Source of the DNA: Cladorhizidae sp. MBARI D1340-BT2
Taxonomy: Eukaryota > Porifera > Demospongiae > Poecilosclerida > Cladorhizidae
Reading direction: 5' to 3'
DNA length: 64,000 bases
NCBI GenBank assembly: GCA_028752905.1
Contig: JAQNBH010000299.1
Location: 404,501 to 468,500, forward strand
Positions within the stretch are counted from its first letter, which is position 1, and each line of letters opens with the position of its first letter. Shown piece by piece: positions 22,684-34,740 of this stretch. Made by a program: the position numbers and the translations under genes. Below the pieces are notes generated by a model. It saw only the letters and a list, made by a program, of their open reading frames with translations. It made no database searches and had not been told where the DNA came from.

Positions 22684-24645
22684 AGGTGTATAACCATGCT
22701 AGGTGTATAACCATGGTAGGTGTATCACCATGCTAGGTGTATAACCATGCTAGGTGTATAACCATGCTAGGTGTATAACCATGCTAGGTGTATAGCCATG
22801 CTAGGTATATAACTATGCTAGGTGTATAACCATGCTAGGTGTATAACCATGCTAGGTGTATAGCCATGCTAGGTGTATAGCCATGCTAGGTGTATAACCA
22901 TGCTAGGTATATAACCATGCTAGGTGTATAACCATGCTAGGTGTATGACCATGCTAGGTATATAACCATGCTAGGTATATAACTATGCTAGGTGTATAAC
23001 CATGCTAGGTGTATAACCATGCTAGGTGTATAGCCATGCTAGGTGTATAGCCATGCTAGGTGTATAACCATGCTAGGTATATAACCATGCTAGGTGTATA
23101 ACCATGCTAGGTGTATAACCATGCTAGGTGTATAACCATGCTAGGTATATAACCATGCTTGGTGTATAACCATGCTAGGTATATAACCATGCTAGGTGTA
23201 TAACCATGCTAGGTGTATAACCATGCTAGGTGTAATACCATGATAGGTGTAATACCATGCTAGGTGTATAACCATGCTTGGTGTATAGCCATGCTAGGTG
23301 TATAACCATGCTAGGTATATAACCATGCTAGGTGTAATACCATGATAGGTATATAACCATGCTAGGTGTATAACTATGCTAGGTGTATAACCATGCTAGG
23401 TGTATAACTATGCTAGGTGTATAACCATGCTAGGTGTATAACCATGCTAGGTGTATAACCATGCTAGGTATATAACCATGCTAGGTGTATAACCATGCTA
23501 AGGTGTATAGCCATGCTAGGTGTATAGCCATGCTAGGTGTATAGCCATTCTAGGTGTATAACCATGCTAGGTGTATAACCATGCTAGGTGTATAACCATG
23601 CTAGGTGTATAACCATGCTAGGTGTATAACCATGCTAGGTATATAACCATGCTAGGTGTATAACCATGCTAGGTATATAACCATGCTAGGTGTAATACCA
23701 TGATAGGTGTAATACCATGCTAGGTGTATAAACCATGCTTGGTGTATAGCCATGCTAGGTGTATAACCATGCTAGGTGTATAACCATGCTATAGGTGTAT
23801 AACCATGCTAGGTGTATAACCATGCTAAGGTGTATATCCATGCTAGGTGTATAACCATGCTAGGTGTATAACCATGCTAGGTGTATAACCATGCTAGGTG
23901 TATAACCATGCTAGGTGTATAACCATGCTAGGTATATAATCATGCTAGGTGTATAACCATGCTAGGTATATAACCATGCTAGGTGTAATACCATGATAGG
24001 TGTAATACCATGCTAGGTGTATAACCATGCTAGGTGTATAACCATGCTAGGTATATAACCATGCTAGGTGTATAACCATTCTAGGTATATAACCATGCTA
24101 GGTGTATAAACATGCTAGGTGTATAACCATGCTAGGTGTATAACCGTGCTAGGTATATAACTATGCTAGGTGTATAACCATGCTAGGTATATAACCATTC
24201 TAGGTGTATAACCATGCTAGGTGTATGACCATGCTAGGTATATAACCATGCTAGGTATATAACTATGCTAGGTGTATAACCATGCTAGGTGTATAACCAT
24301 GCTAGGTGTATAGCCATGCTAGGTGTATAGCCATGCTAGGTGTATAACCATGCTAGGTATATAACCATGCTAGGTGTATAACCATGCTAGGTGTATAACC
24401 ATGCTAGGTGTATAACCATGCTAGGTGTATAACCATGCTAGGTATATAACCGTGCTAGGTGTATAACTATGCTACGTGTATAACCATGCTAGGTGTATAA
24501 CCATGCTAGGTATATAACCATGCTAGGTGTATAACCATGCTAGGTGTATAACTATGCTACGTGTATAACCATGCTAGGTATATAACCATGCTAGGTGTAT
24601 AACCATGCTAGGTGTATAACCATGCTAGGTATATAACCATGCTAG
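22677..24645. repeat. 17-bp satellite, second array, about 115 units
   Basis: It is the same unit family as 1-3,818, and its right end is fused to piggyBac flank at exactly the same base (ccatgctag|aggcatgttttg). This shows the junction existed before modules A and B separated. Confidence 0.97.
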
Positions 24646-26341
24646 AGGCATGTTTTGTCAGAAGATGCATGTTAAAACATCCAAGGCAGGACCCTCCCCT
24701 GTTTGGCAGACCCCCACAACTAATTTTTTTAAATCAAAAGCTGTAAATTGGTTTGTAGCTTGTCAAAGCTAACAGTTGTGATTCGAGTGAAACCAAATTG
24801 CAATAACTAAAGTGGTTGATGAATGACAACGTGCTGTATTTGATTACGCGCAAAAAATATCATTTTATATGAATACAATGTAGTACATTGGTGCATATCG
24901 AGAGAGAAGGTTATATTCCAATAACGTGACTATAATTTGTTTTTGTGCCACAATAAGTAGCAGTCGGTGCTCGCAATTCCAGTGTGGCATAGCCATATGC
25001 CACAATCCTGTCAGTACCACTGGCTGTCCGATCTCTTTTGTTGCTGGTAGCAGTAAGTGCAATGTCCTCGACTGCGCTTCCCAGAGGTTAAAGGGTTCTT
25101 TATTGGGAAGTGGAGGAAAGGAAGACTCTTGATAATGGAGCCACACCCAGCTCTGCGTCGGCTACAATAACTTCCAATTATCTCCTTGGCTAACTGAATC
25201 CTGAACTTCTTGATCGTAAGTTCACTTCCGCTTCCTGACCATCCTTTGTGTAGAATGAAGGCGTTTGTTATGGCCACATCGATCAGAAAGTTAAATATGT
25301 CTTTGTAGCTTTTCACCCTGCACCTATAATATCCTCTGATCTGATCCCCTCCTCCCATGTATTTATTGTAGGACTGGATAGCTAAGGGGCAGCTTATTTC
25401 CTCTCTGCAGCCATTGTTTGTATGCCGAATGACTGAGGTGACGCTCTTGGGGTCGCTGTTGGTGTACATAATCATGACGATTTTTCGTTCCTGCCATGCA
25501 TTTGCACACACTTTTCCACATTGCGTGGTTAGTGACTGGCCCCTAAAAATGTTTAGAAGTTCATATAATGAGTATCTCATAGTTGTGGTAAATAACATGC
25601 ATGAACTGATATACAACACCAAAATGTTTGTGGCATAACACTAACTTGTGTTAATCTAGTGCACATTTTACCTTTTCTTGAATTTGCCTTTCTCCAGCTC
25701 CTCGGGTAAACCACGCCTATCTTTCCTGGCTGTCCCACATCCATAACTCCCTCTCCTCTCCAAATCAACCAACAGACTATGCGAGGTAAAAAAAGCTGTC
25801 AAAGTACACGTGCATGTGCCACTTGCCCTGTAGGTCCTCAGTTAGTTCCTTGACCACTCTTGCCCCCAAGTGGTGTTCAACTGCACCTTTCTTTTTACCC
25901 GTGTAAATCTCTGTGTGAAAAAACCATTTCGGCTATCAGCCCGAACCCACACCTTGATTCCTCTTTTGATGGGTTTCAATGGCATGTATTGCTTCAGTGA
26001 TGAATGACCTTGAAAGTTGATCATAGCCTCATCGATTGCAATCTCGTACTTCGGCCTGTATATTGATGAAAAATTGTGTTGAAAATGGCTGACAAGAGGT
26101 TGGATTTTCCCCAGCCTGTCATAATTTTCACTGCCCCTTGGGGAAAGTGAACTAAGCCTCATAGACACATATGATGTACTAGGCCACAGTGCGACTTAAG
26201 CTGAATTAAGCAACCGAGACACTTATACTGAACTAGGCAACAGAGATACCTCTGCGGGCAAACAGTTGCATTTTTTAAAAAACTTATGGTTACAACTTTA
26301 GAGCTCCGTAGATTCTGCAAACTTCATGGTATGGACTTCAT
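24646..26341 (-). pseudogene. piggyBac-family transposase remnant, copy 2
   Basis: This is the fullest of the uninterrupted copies. On the minus strand the DDE part (about 25,842-26,168) with IDEAMINFQGHSS is followed by KELTEDLQGKWHMHVYFDSFF (near 25,790-25,855), which carries the second conserved aspartate, and then a frame break and stop. The C-terminal piece (about 25,011-25,622) has YNKYMGGGDQIRGYY and a Cys-containing tail (CTYCYQQQKRSD). It shares with copy 1 the missing residues in GGVDxxDQ and the missing N-terminal third, so inactivation preceded the duplication. It retains about 260 bases at 24,761-25,023 that copy 1 lacks. The uninterrupted TTAA near 25,653 is where the Kolobok-like element sits in copy 3. 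Confidence 0.9.
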
Positions 26342-27399
26342 GGATACTGCAGCTTGATGTCTTCCAGACCAGAATGACTAATTCCAGCAATGCGAGGACC
26401 CAGTAACTGACTGGATGTTCAAAGAATGCTTCTACAGATACAGGGTTTGAGATGTCTCGAGTGTTACTACAATTTGAACAAAAAGTAAACCATGCCTGCC
26501 CTACGGGCTTCAGTTGCAAGGGAGCTCAGTTACCAACTTATTACACCTTTCTATGACCTCTCTAAGCTTATCTAAGTTTATTATACGATTACCCTTACCT
26601 AGTTCTCCAACACCACCCGAGTCCAAAGAGGTAGAGCCAGCAGATCCAGTAGCAACAGCCACAGAAGCAGCTGAACGATCCATGAGAGCCAACTTCTTCC
26701 TGGGCATAGTCACTGGTCATAGTCACCAATGGAACTGGCCTATCTTCAGACATTTGCAATTGATTGCAAGGTAAGTGAAGGTTCACAGAAGGCGCTACCT
26801 CACCCACAGGATCCAAGAAACTCACTAACAAAGGAAGGAAACAGCTAGTAACTTTTTAGTATGGAGATAAACATTAAAACTTGCCTTGCGCGGCTACTGT
26901 GACAGGCTCAACAACAGCCGCCTGTAGGGCTTTCTTCTTCTTGTCTTCACTCTTCTTGAATCCTTGGCCTTTCTGTTAAAATGCTTCTCTGTTCTCTTCC
27001 CCATAACTCAACAGTGTAAAAGTTTCAAGTGAACCTTGACCTAAAAAAAACGTGCTCGTCTTAGCGGTTGCGCACTACCCCCCAACCTGGCCAATTCATT
27101 GCGCAAACGACTGGTAAGGGTCTCCATGAAATTGGCAACATTTTGATATATAAAAACTGTATTTTGGGTAGGCGATCATCGCCGACCGCCCGATTGTAGC
27201 CAGGTAAGACTGGGAGAGAACCTCTTCCAATGTGAAGTGAAATGAAATGAAATGCGCTGTATAAAAATGGCTATATCTTCTGATGCAAGGATTCACTTGC
27301 TCTGAAACTTGAAACTCAAACTCCAGACATATTATGAACCCTTTTGGACCCATAAAAAAAAATATAGAAAAAATATGTGTTTTCAGCCCTCTTCCCCCC
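26342..27399 (-). pseudogene. Kolobok/Mutator-like transposon, 5' half, copy 2
   Basis: Same structure as copy 1: a fused left edge, two presumed exons with a GC donor, the same lost T in exon 1 and the same gap at the CxxC-like segment. Here the G-rich terminus meets TTAA (27,400-27,403) followed directly by gagaggag, the unoccupied state of the site that carries the 635-bp element in copy 1. Confidence 0.85.
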
Positions 27400-27403
27400 T
27401 TAA

Positions 27404-28441
27404 GAGAGGAGAATTGTTGGAAATAGACACAGCTACAGTTAAAAATTAATATAAAATCTGGAATGCAATAGTACCTAGCAACCATATATTACGGGATAGC
27501 ATTATTGTTGATAAACATGTGGTAATTTTTGTGAAAAACACACACTGACCACAAAGTATGAATATGATTATGGATTTAATCAATATAAGAACATTGATTA
27601 TATATAATTTTTGCCTAAATATTTTTGGTTGTATTTCAAACAATGTGGTTAGGATGTTGTGACCACATCCAATGAATATGATTGTGTATTTATAAACATA
27701 ATATTGCTTCTAACGTTTTTTACATAAATATGTTTCTATTACTTGAAACAATGTGGTCAAATGCTTGTGACCACATTCTGACCATAGCATATGAATATAA
27801 TTATGCTTGTTTATCAACATAAAACATTGTTTATGATGATAAATGCATTTTTTTATAATTTTTTTAATATAATACTCTGGTCAAGATTATGTGACCATAA
27901 TGATAATGATGATTAAAAAAAATAAATAAAAAAATTAAAAAAAATGGGAAAAAAATAAAAGAAAAAAACTTTAAACATGCTGAATACAACTATGAATATT
28001 ATTATGCTTATTTATCAATACAACAGAACAGATCCCAGTTGAACACGGACCTGAGATACAAAGCTGCCTCCTCCAGGATAGCAACCCAGTGAGCATCATA
28101 CTCCAAGAGACATTTTAGGTGCACTGTCTCCATACCATAAGAACATTGCTTATAATCTATAATCCTGAGTATATTGTTTACATACATATTATTTATTTGA
28201 CACAATGTGACTATTTTTATATATATATATATATCACAATGTTACTATTATTATTTATATATATATGACACACTGTATAATGGATTTGGCTTATTGAGAA
28301 TGAACATAATTCAATAACTTATAGCCATTTTGCCAAGGAACTATATAGCGTCTCTTGTTACCATCGAGCACCACGAGGAGGTATGGACCTGGTACCTTTG
28401 TGTACGTGTAATGTGTTGCACATGACTCCTCTTTTGACCAA
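27404..28441. other. AT-rich low-copy segment, no gene recognised (copy 2)
   Basis: Counterpart of 6,917-8,140 without the extra 200 bases. It has A-rich runs at 27,915-27,970 and TA runs near 28,220 and 28,255. It has no recognised coding region. Confidence 0.6.
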
Positions 28442-28762
28442 CTATATACCAACCACTGAGTCCAAGTGGTATCTACTAGATGGGTGCGCCAAAGAAGTAG
28501 GTGCAGGACATGTAATGGAGCTATGTGGACTGAATCGAGGAACAGCAGAAGAAACAAGAGCAGCAGTACTGGCAGCAGAAGTACCAGGAGTGGAAGCACC
28601 ACCAGCAGAAGTACCAGAGGTTCCAGCATGAGACCTTAGTTTCTCAGTGGCCACTGGTCGCGACGCCACGACGATCATTGCCTCAGGAAGGCATTCCTCG
28701 TATAGTAACTGATGGATAACGGACTTGATTTCCTCTTGGGGATCTCCGTCAAGTATAAATCC
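28442..28762 (-). pseudogene. NACHT-domain ATPase fragment (NLR-like), copy 2
   Basis: Identical in kind to copy 1, reading GFILDG then PQEEIKSVIHQLL and EAMIVVASRPVATEKLR on the minus strand. A net 12-base loss removes the in-frame stop seen in copy 1 but also removes the second aspartate of the Walker B DGLD. The frame is therefore open but the motif is destroyed, and no Walker A exists nearby. Confidence 0.58.
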
Positions 28763-29654
28763 CAGAGTATATGACTGGCTGAAGAAGATCCCAGTGAGAG
28801 TATATGCCTGGCTGAAGAAGGTCTCAGAGTATATGACTGGCTGAAGAAGGTCCCAGAGTATATGACTGGCTGAAGAAGATCCCAGTGAGATTATATGACT
28901 GGCTGAAGAAGGTCTCGGAGTATATGACTGGCTGAAGAAGATCCAAGAGTATATGACTGGCTGAAGAATGTCTCAGATTATATGACTGGCTAAAGAAGGA
29001 CCCACAGTACATGACTAGCTGAAGAAGATTCCAGTGGGAAGTAGATGACTGGCTGAAGAAGGTTTCAGAGTATATGACTGGCTGAAGAAGATCCCAGTGA
29101 GAGTATATGACTGGCTGAAGAACGTCTCAGAGTAGATGACTGGCTGAAGAAGAACTCAGAGTATATGACTGGCTGAAGAAGAACTCAGAGTATATGACTG
29201 GCTTAAGAAGATCCAACAGGTGTTTGACTGGCTGAAGAAGATCCCAGAGTATCTGACTGGCTGAAGAAGTTCCCAGAGTATATGACTGGCTGAAGAATGT
29301 GCCAGAGTATATATATGACTGGCTGAAGAAGGTCTCAGAGTATATGACTGGCTGAAGAAGGTCCCAGTGAGAGTATATGACTGGCTGAAGAACGTCTCAG
29401 AGTAGATGACTGGCTGAAGAAGGTCCCAGAGTATATGACTGGCTGAAGAAGGTCCCAGAGTATATGACTGGCTGAAGAAGTATATGACTGGCTCCCAGTG
29501 AGAGTATATGACTGGCTGAAGAAGATCTCAGAGTATATGACTTGCTGAAGAAGATCCCAGTGAGAGTATATGACTGGCTGAAGGTCTCAGAGAATATGAC
29601 TGACCGAAGAAGGTCTCAGAGCATATATATATAATTATGACGGGCTGGAGAAGG
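28763..29654. repeat. 29-bp minisatellite, copy 2
   Basis: Same gactggctgaagaag family as 8,474-9,904 but about 0.5 kb shorter, and with a different order of variants. The last part (agtatatgactggctcccag and the degenerate ctgaccgaag unit) aligns with copy 1. Confidence 0.95.
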
Positions 29655-29771
29655 TCCGTGTTAGAGTATATGTCCGTGTTAGAGTATATGCTTCATCTTG
29701 TACTAACATGCTTCATCTTGTGCTAACTTGCTTCATCTTGTACTAACATGCTTCATCTTGACAGACTGACA

Positions 29772-29930
29772 GGTGAGTGCCTGCAGTGACACCCTCTTAC
29801 CATGAGGATAAGGAGAGCCACACAGGTGAGTGTCTGCAGTGACTCCCTCTTACCATGAGGATAAGGAGAGCCACACAGGTGAGTGTCTGCAGTGACTCCC
29901 TCTTACCATGAGGATAAGGAGAGCCACACA
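29772..29930. repeat. 53-bp repeat, three copies, copy 2
   Basis: Units start at 29,772, 29,825 and 29,878 with the same splice-donor-like CACACAG|GTGAGTG junctions as copy 1. Confidence 0.93.
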
Positions 29931-29951
29931 GGTGAGTGCTGCAGTGATGCC

Positions 29952-30146
29952 CTCTAGCATTGGAGGTGCACAACACCTAAGCCTGGGAAAACTACCTGCA
30001 CCAACATCAGCATGCTCTAGCATTGGAGGTGCACAACACCTAAGCCTGGGAAAACTACCAGCACCAACATCAGCATGCTCTAGCATTGGAGGTGCACCCC
30101 ACCTAAGCCTGGGAAAACTACCAGCACCAACATCAGCATGCTCTAG
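29952..30146. repeat. 63-bp repeat, three copies, copy 2
   Basis: Same ctctagcattggaggtgcac units as 10,193-10,387, with acaacacc in place of acaccacc in the first two units. Confidence 0.93.
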
Positions 30147-30759
30147 CAGTGGTAATACATATACATACCAAACAAAGTCAAGAATAGGGAGGGGAAGTTT
30201 CTGTCCCAGGCCGCTTCCTAGGGGGGTGACCAGAATCACTGGTTTGCTTCCCTTGTCGGTCTCCGCGGCCATTGAAACTAACTATTACATGAAGCGTCTT
30301 CTTCGCGTTTCTTTCCCATGAATCAAATCTTTGAACGGAGTACTAAAGTTAGTATAAGTCCAGAATGTAGCATCCAAATCTTCTCCAATTTGGAAGGCAG
30401 CATCTTGCATGTACTGTCATCATATTTGGGGGGGGGGGGGGGGGGAAACAACCAAAAAATTGGGGTACTGTATATAGTGGACCCCTTAAAGAAGTACTGC
30501 TTTAGCAACTGTTTCATGTGGTGTAAATCTAGGTCACATTAAATGACTTGCAAATTTATTCTCATATGCCAATCTTTCTGCAAACTTAGAGTTGAGCTAG
30601 TGACATCTGCTCTATCTTGCAATGCCTCATATGGTGTTTTACTTCATGTCTTTTCTGTTGGTTTAAATCTTCCTCCTCTTCAAATATTTCATGCTGCCAT
30701 GGTTGCACATATATAGAAGTCTAGCTCATTTTTAAATATGTAGTAGTCTTGCTGCTGAA
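30147..30759. other. Low-copy segment with 18-G run
   Basis: Counterpart of 10,388-10,987. An uninterrupted run of 18 G at 30,428-30,445 replaces 7 G in copy 1. No gene was recognised. Confidence 0.65.
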
Positions 30760-31573
30760 GCATGTATGTTTCGGACAGCTCTATGAGGATTAGGCATGCA
30801 TGTTTCAGACAGCCACTAGGAGGATTAGGCATGCATGTTTCAGACAGCCACTAGGAGGATTAGGCATGCATGTTTCAGAGAGCACTAGGAGGATTAGGCA
30901 TGCATGTTTCAGAGAGCACTAGGAGGATTAGGCATGCATGTTTCAGAGAGCACTAGTAGGATTAGGCATGCATGTTTCAGAGAGCATTAGGAGGATTAGG
31001 CATGCATGTTTCAGAGAGCACTAGGAGGATTAGGCATGCATGTTTCAGAGAGCACTAGGAGGATTAGGCATGCATGTTTCAGAGAGCACTAGGAGGATTA
31101 GGCATGCATGTTTCAGAGAGCACTAGGAGGATTAGGCGTGCATGTTTCAGGAAGCACTAGGGGGATTAGGCATGCATGTTTCAGAGAGCACTAGGAGGAC
31201 TAGGCATGCATGTTTCAGAGAGCACTAGGAGGATTAGGCATGCATGTTTCAGGCAGAACTAGGAGGATTAGGCATGCATGTTTCAGAGAGCACTAGGAGG
31301 ATTAGGCATGCATGTTTCAGAGAGCACTAGGAGGATTAGGCATGCATGTTTCAGAGAGCACTAGGAGGATTAGGCATAGATGTTTCAGAGAGCACTAGGA
31401 GGATTAGGCATGCATGTTTCAGAGAGCACTAGGAGGATTATGCATGCATGTTTCAGAGAGCACTAGGAGGATTAGGCATGCATGTTTCAGAGAGCACTAG
31501 GAGGATTAGGCATGCATGTTTCAGAGAGCACTAGGAGGATTAGGCATGCATGTTTCAGACAGCTCTATGAGGA
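30760..31573. repeat. 34-bp minisatellite (gcatgcatgtttc type), copy 2
   Basis: About 24 units of the same family as 10,988-11,836, with a different arrangement of variant units near the left end. Confidence 0.96.
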
Positions 31574-32502
31574 TTTTCACTAGAAGTTGAGAATTTTAGA
31601 CATATACATTACATGCATGTATATGTTCTATGATGCATGTTTCAGAGAGCACTATGAGGATTTACACTAGAAGTTAAGTAAATTTTGGATTTTTATAGGA
31701 ACATATACATGCATGTAATTAAAGCGGGTGCACGTAATTATATGGGAACATTATAAAAAATATGCATGAAATAATTACATGGATATGTGACATGGATATG
31801 TGAAAAGTGAAAATAAGGGAGTGAATGTAGTTATAGGCATAAATCTAATTATAGGTTGTTATAAGACATCATGAATGTAATTATAGAGACATGTAATTTA
31901 GAAAATGTAAGAAGAATACATGATTGCATCTATGAACTAGTATTAAAGACATTATATGCATTATACTGAGTAGAGAGTAAATGTATGTATGTTAGGGGAT
32001 CAGGTGTGTATATAGGGCATATAAAATAGACACATATAAGTAATTATTTAAGCAACATTCATATACAGCCTCACATGTATAAATATTGGGTATATATACG
32101 CATGTGAAGCACAAAAGGTTTGCAAGTTAGAAAGTTTTAAATCCATATATAATATATTTTATATATATATAAAGAACAAGTTCCTCTTAAATATAAAGGG
32201 TGTTCCTCTAAACATCCAGCACCTTTTTCATGACAGACCTCGAAGGCTGATGACAGCAGCCAGAGTGAGAGATACTTTACCGAATAGCCACATCAATGGA
32301 GTGCTTGCCTGGAGTAATTGTACCATGTCATTGTAAATTTGTGCAAAATTAAAACATAAATATGACATTCAGAATAACTCAATGTCCAGGGCTGTAACTT
32401 TGCCCTTTGCTACTCTGTGCATAATAGTAGAGTGCTTGGTAAGCTCACATTTGGGTTAGGTGATAAAAGCTCCACCAGCATCAAATTTCAGCGAGATGTA
32501 TT
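31574..32502. other. AT-rich low-copy segment, no gene recognised (copy 2)
   Basis: Counterpart of 11,837-12,764, differing by a few single bases. Nothing coding was recognised. Confidence 0.6.
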
Positions 32503-34740
32503 ATGTAAAGGGTCCCGTAATGTTTGTTCTCTACATTGATAGGTAAAGGACCCAGTAAATATTTGTTCTCTACACTGATAGGTAAAGGGTCCAGTAAATG
32601 TTTGTTCTCTACACTGATAGGTAAATGGTCCTGTAAATATTTGTTCTCTACACTGATAGGTAAAGGGTCCTGTAAATGTTTGTTCTCTACACTGATAGGT
32701 AAAGGGTCAAGCAAATGTTTGTTCTCTACACTGATAGGTAAAGGGTCCTGTAATATTTGTTCTCTACACTGATAGGTAAAGGGTCCTGTAAATATTTGTT
32801 CTCTATACTGATAGGTAAAGGGTCCTGTAAATGTTTGTTCTCTATTCTCTACACTGATAGGTTCTCTACACTGATAGGTAAAGGGTCAAGTAAATGTTTG
32901 TTCTCTACACTGATATTGATATATAGGTAAAGGGTCAAGTAAATGTTTGATCTCTACATTGATAGGTAAAGGGAAATGAAAATGTTTCCCCCTCTAAATT
33001 GATAGGTAAACAGTCCTGTAAATGTTTATTCTCTACACTGATAGATAAAGGGTCCTGTAAATGTTTGTTCTCTATACTGATAGGTAAAGGACCCAGTAAA
33101 TATTTGTTCTCTACACTGATAGGTAAAGGGTCCTGTAAATGTTTGTTCTCTACATTGATAGGTAAAGGGTCCTGTAAATATTTGTTCTCTACACTGATAG
33201 GTAAAGGTTCCTGTAAATGTTTGTTCTCTACATTGATAGGTAAAGGGTCCTGTAAATGTTTGTTCTCTACACTGATAGGTAAATGGTTCTGTAAATGTTT
33301 ATTTTCTCTACATTGATAGGTAAAGGGTCCTGTAAATGTTTGTTCTCTACACTGATAGGTAAAGGGTCCTGTAAATATTTGTTCTCTACACTGATAGGTA
33401 AAGGGTCCTGTAAATGTTTGTTCTCTACATTCTCTACACTGATACATTCTCTACACTGATAGGTAAAGGGTCCTATAAATGTTTGTTCCACTGATAGGTT
33501 AAGGGTCAAGGGTCCTGTAAATGTTTATTCTCTACACTGATAGGTAAAGGGCCTGTCAGTGTAGGTAAAGGGTCCTGTAAATGTTTATTCTCTACATTGA
33601 TAGCTAAAGGGTCAAGTAAATGTTTGTTCTCTACACTGACTTTGTTCTCTACACTGATAGGTAAAGGGTCCTGTAAATGTTTATTCTCTACACTGATAGG
33701 TAAAGGGTTCTGTAAATGTTTGTTCTCTACACTGATAGGTAAAGGGTCCTGTAAATGTTTATTCTCTACACTGATAGCTAAAAAGGGTCAAGTAATTGTT
33801 TGTTCTCTACACTGAAGGTAAAGGGCACTGAAGGTAAAGGGTTCTGTAAATGTTTATTCTCTACATTGATAGGTAAAGGGTTCTGTAAATGTTTGTTCTC
33901 TACACTGATAGGTAAAGGGTCCTGTAAATGTTTATTCTCTACACTGATAGGTAAAGGGTTCTGTAAATGTTTGTTCTCTACACTGATAGGTAAAGGGTCC
34001 TGTAAATGTTTATTCTCTACACTGATTTATTCTCTACACTGATAGCTAAAAAGGGTCAAGTAATTGTTTGTTCTCTACACTGAAGGTAAAGGGTTCTGTA
34101 AATGTTTATTCTCTACACTGATAGGTAAAGGGTCCTGTAAATGTTTATTCTCTACACTGATAGCTAAAGGGTCAAGTAAATGTTTGTTCTCTACACTGAT
34201 AGGTAAAGGGTCCTGTAAATGTTTATTCTCTACATTGATTTATTCTCTACATTGATAGGTAAACAGTCCTGTAAATGTTTATTCTCTACATTGATAGGTA
34301 AAGGACATTGATAGGTAAAGGGTAAAGGGTCCTGTAAATGTTTGTTCTCTACACTGATAGGTAAAGGGTCCTGTAAATATTTGTTCTCTGCACTGATAGG
34401 TAAAGGGTCCTGTAAATATTTGTTCTCTACATTGATAGGTAAAGGGTTCTGTAAATATTTGTTCTCTACACTGATAGGTAAAGGGTCCTGTAAATATTTG
34501 TTCTCTACACTGATAGGTAAATGGTCCTGTAAATGTTTATTCTCTACATTGATAGCTCATTGACATTGATAGCTAAAGGGTAGTAAATGTTTGTTCTCTA
34601 CACTGATAGGTAAAGGGTCCTGTAAATGTTTATTCTCTACATTGATAGGTAAAGGGTCCTGTAAATGTTTGTTCTCTACACTGATAGGTAAAGGGTCCTG
34701 TAAATGTTTGTTCTCTATACTGATAGGTAAAGGACCAAGT
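32503..34740. repeat. 39-bp minisatellite, copy 2, about 57 units
   Basis: Same unit as 12,765-14,750, with many partial units and internal rearrangements, for example tandem ctctacactgat scraps near 32,845 and 33,430. Block repeats are visible: attctctacactgatagctaaaaagg occurs near 33,760 and 34,030. Open frames on both strands follow from the 13-codon unit. Confidence 0.95.
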
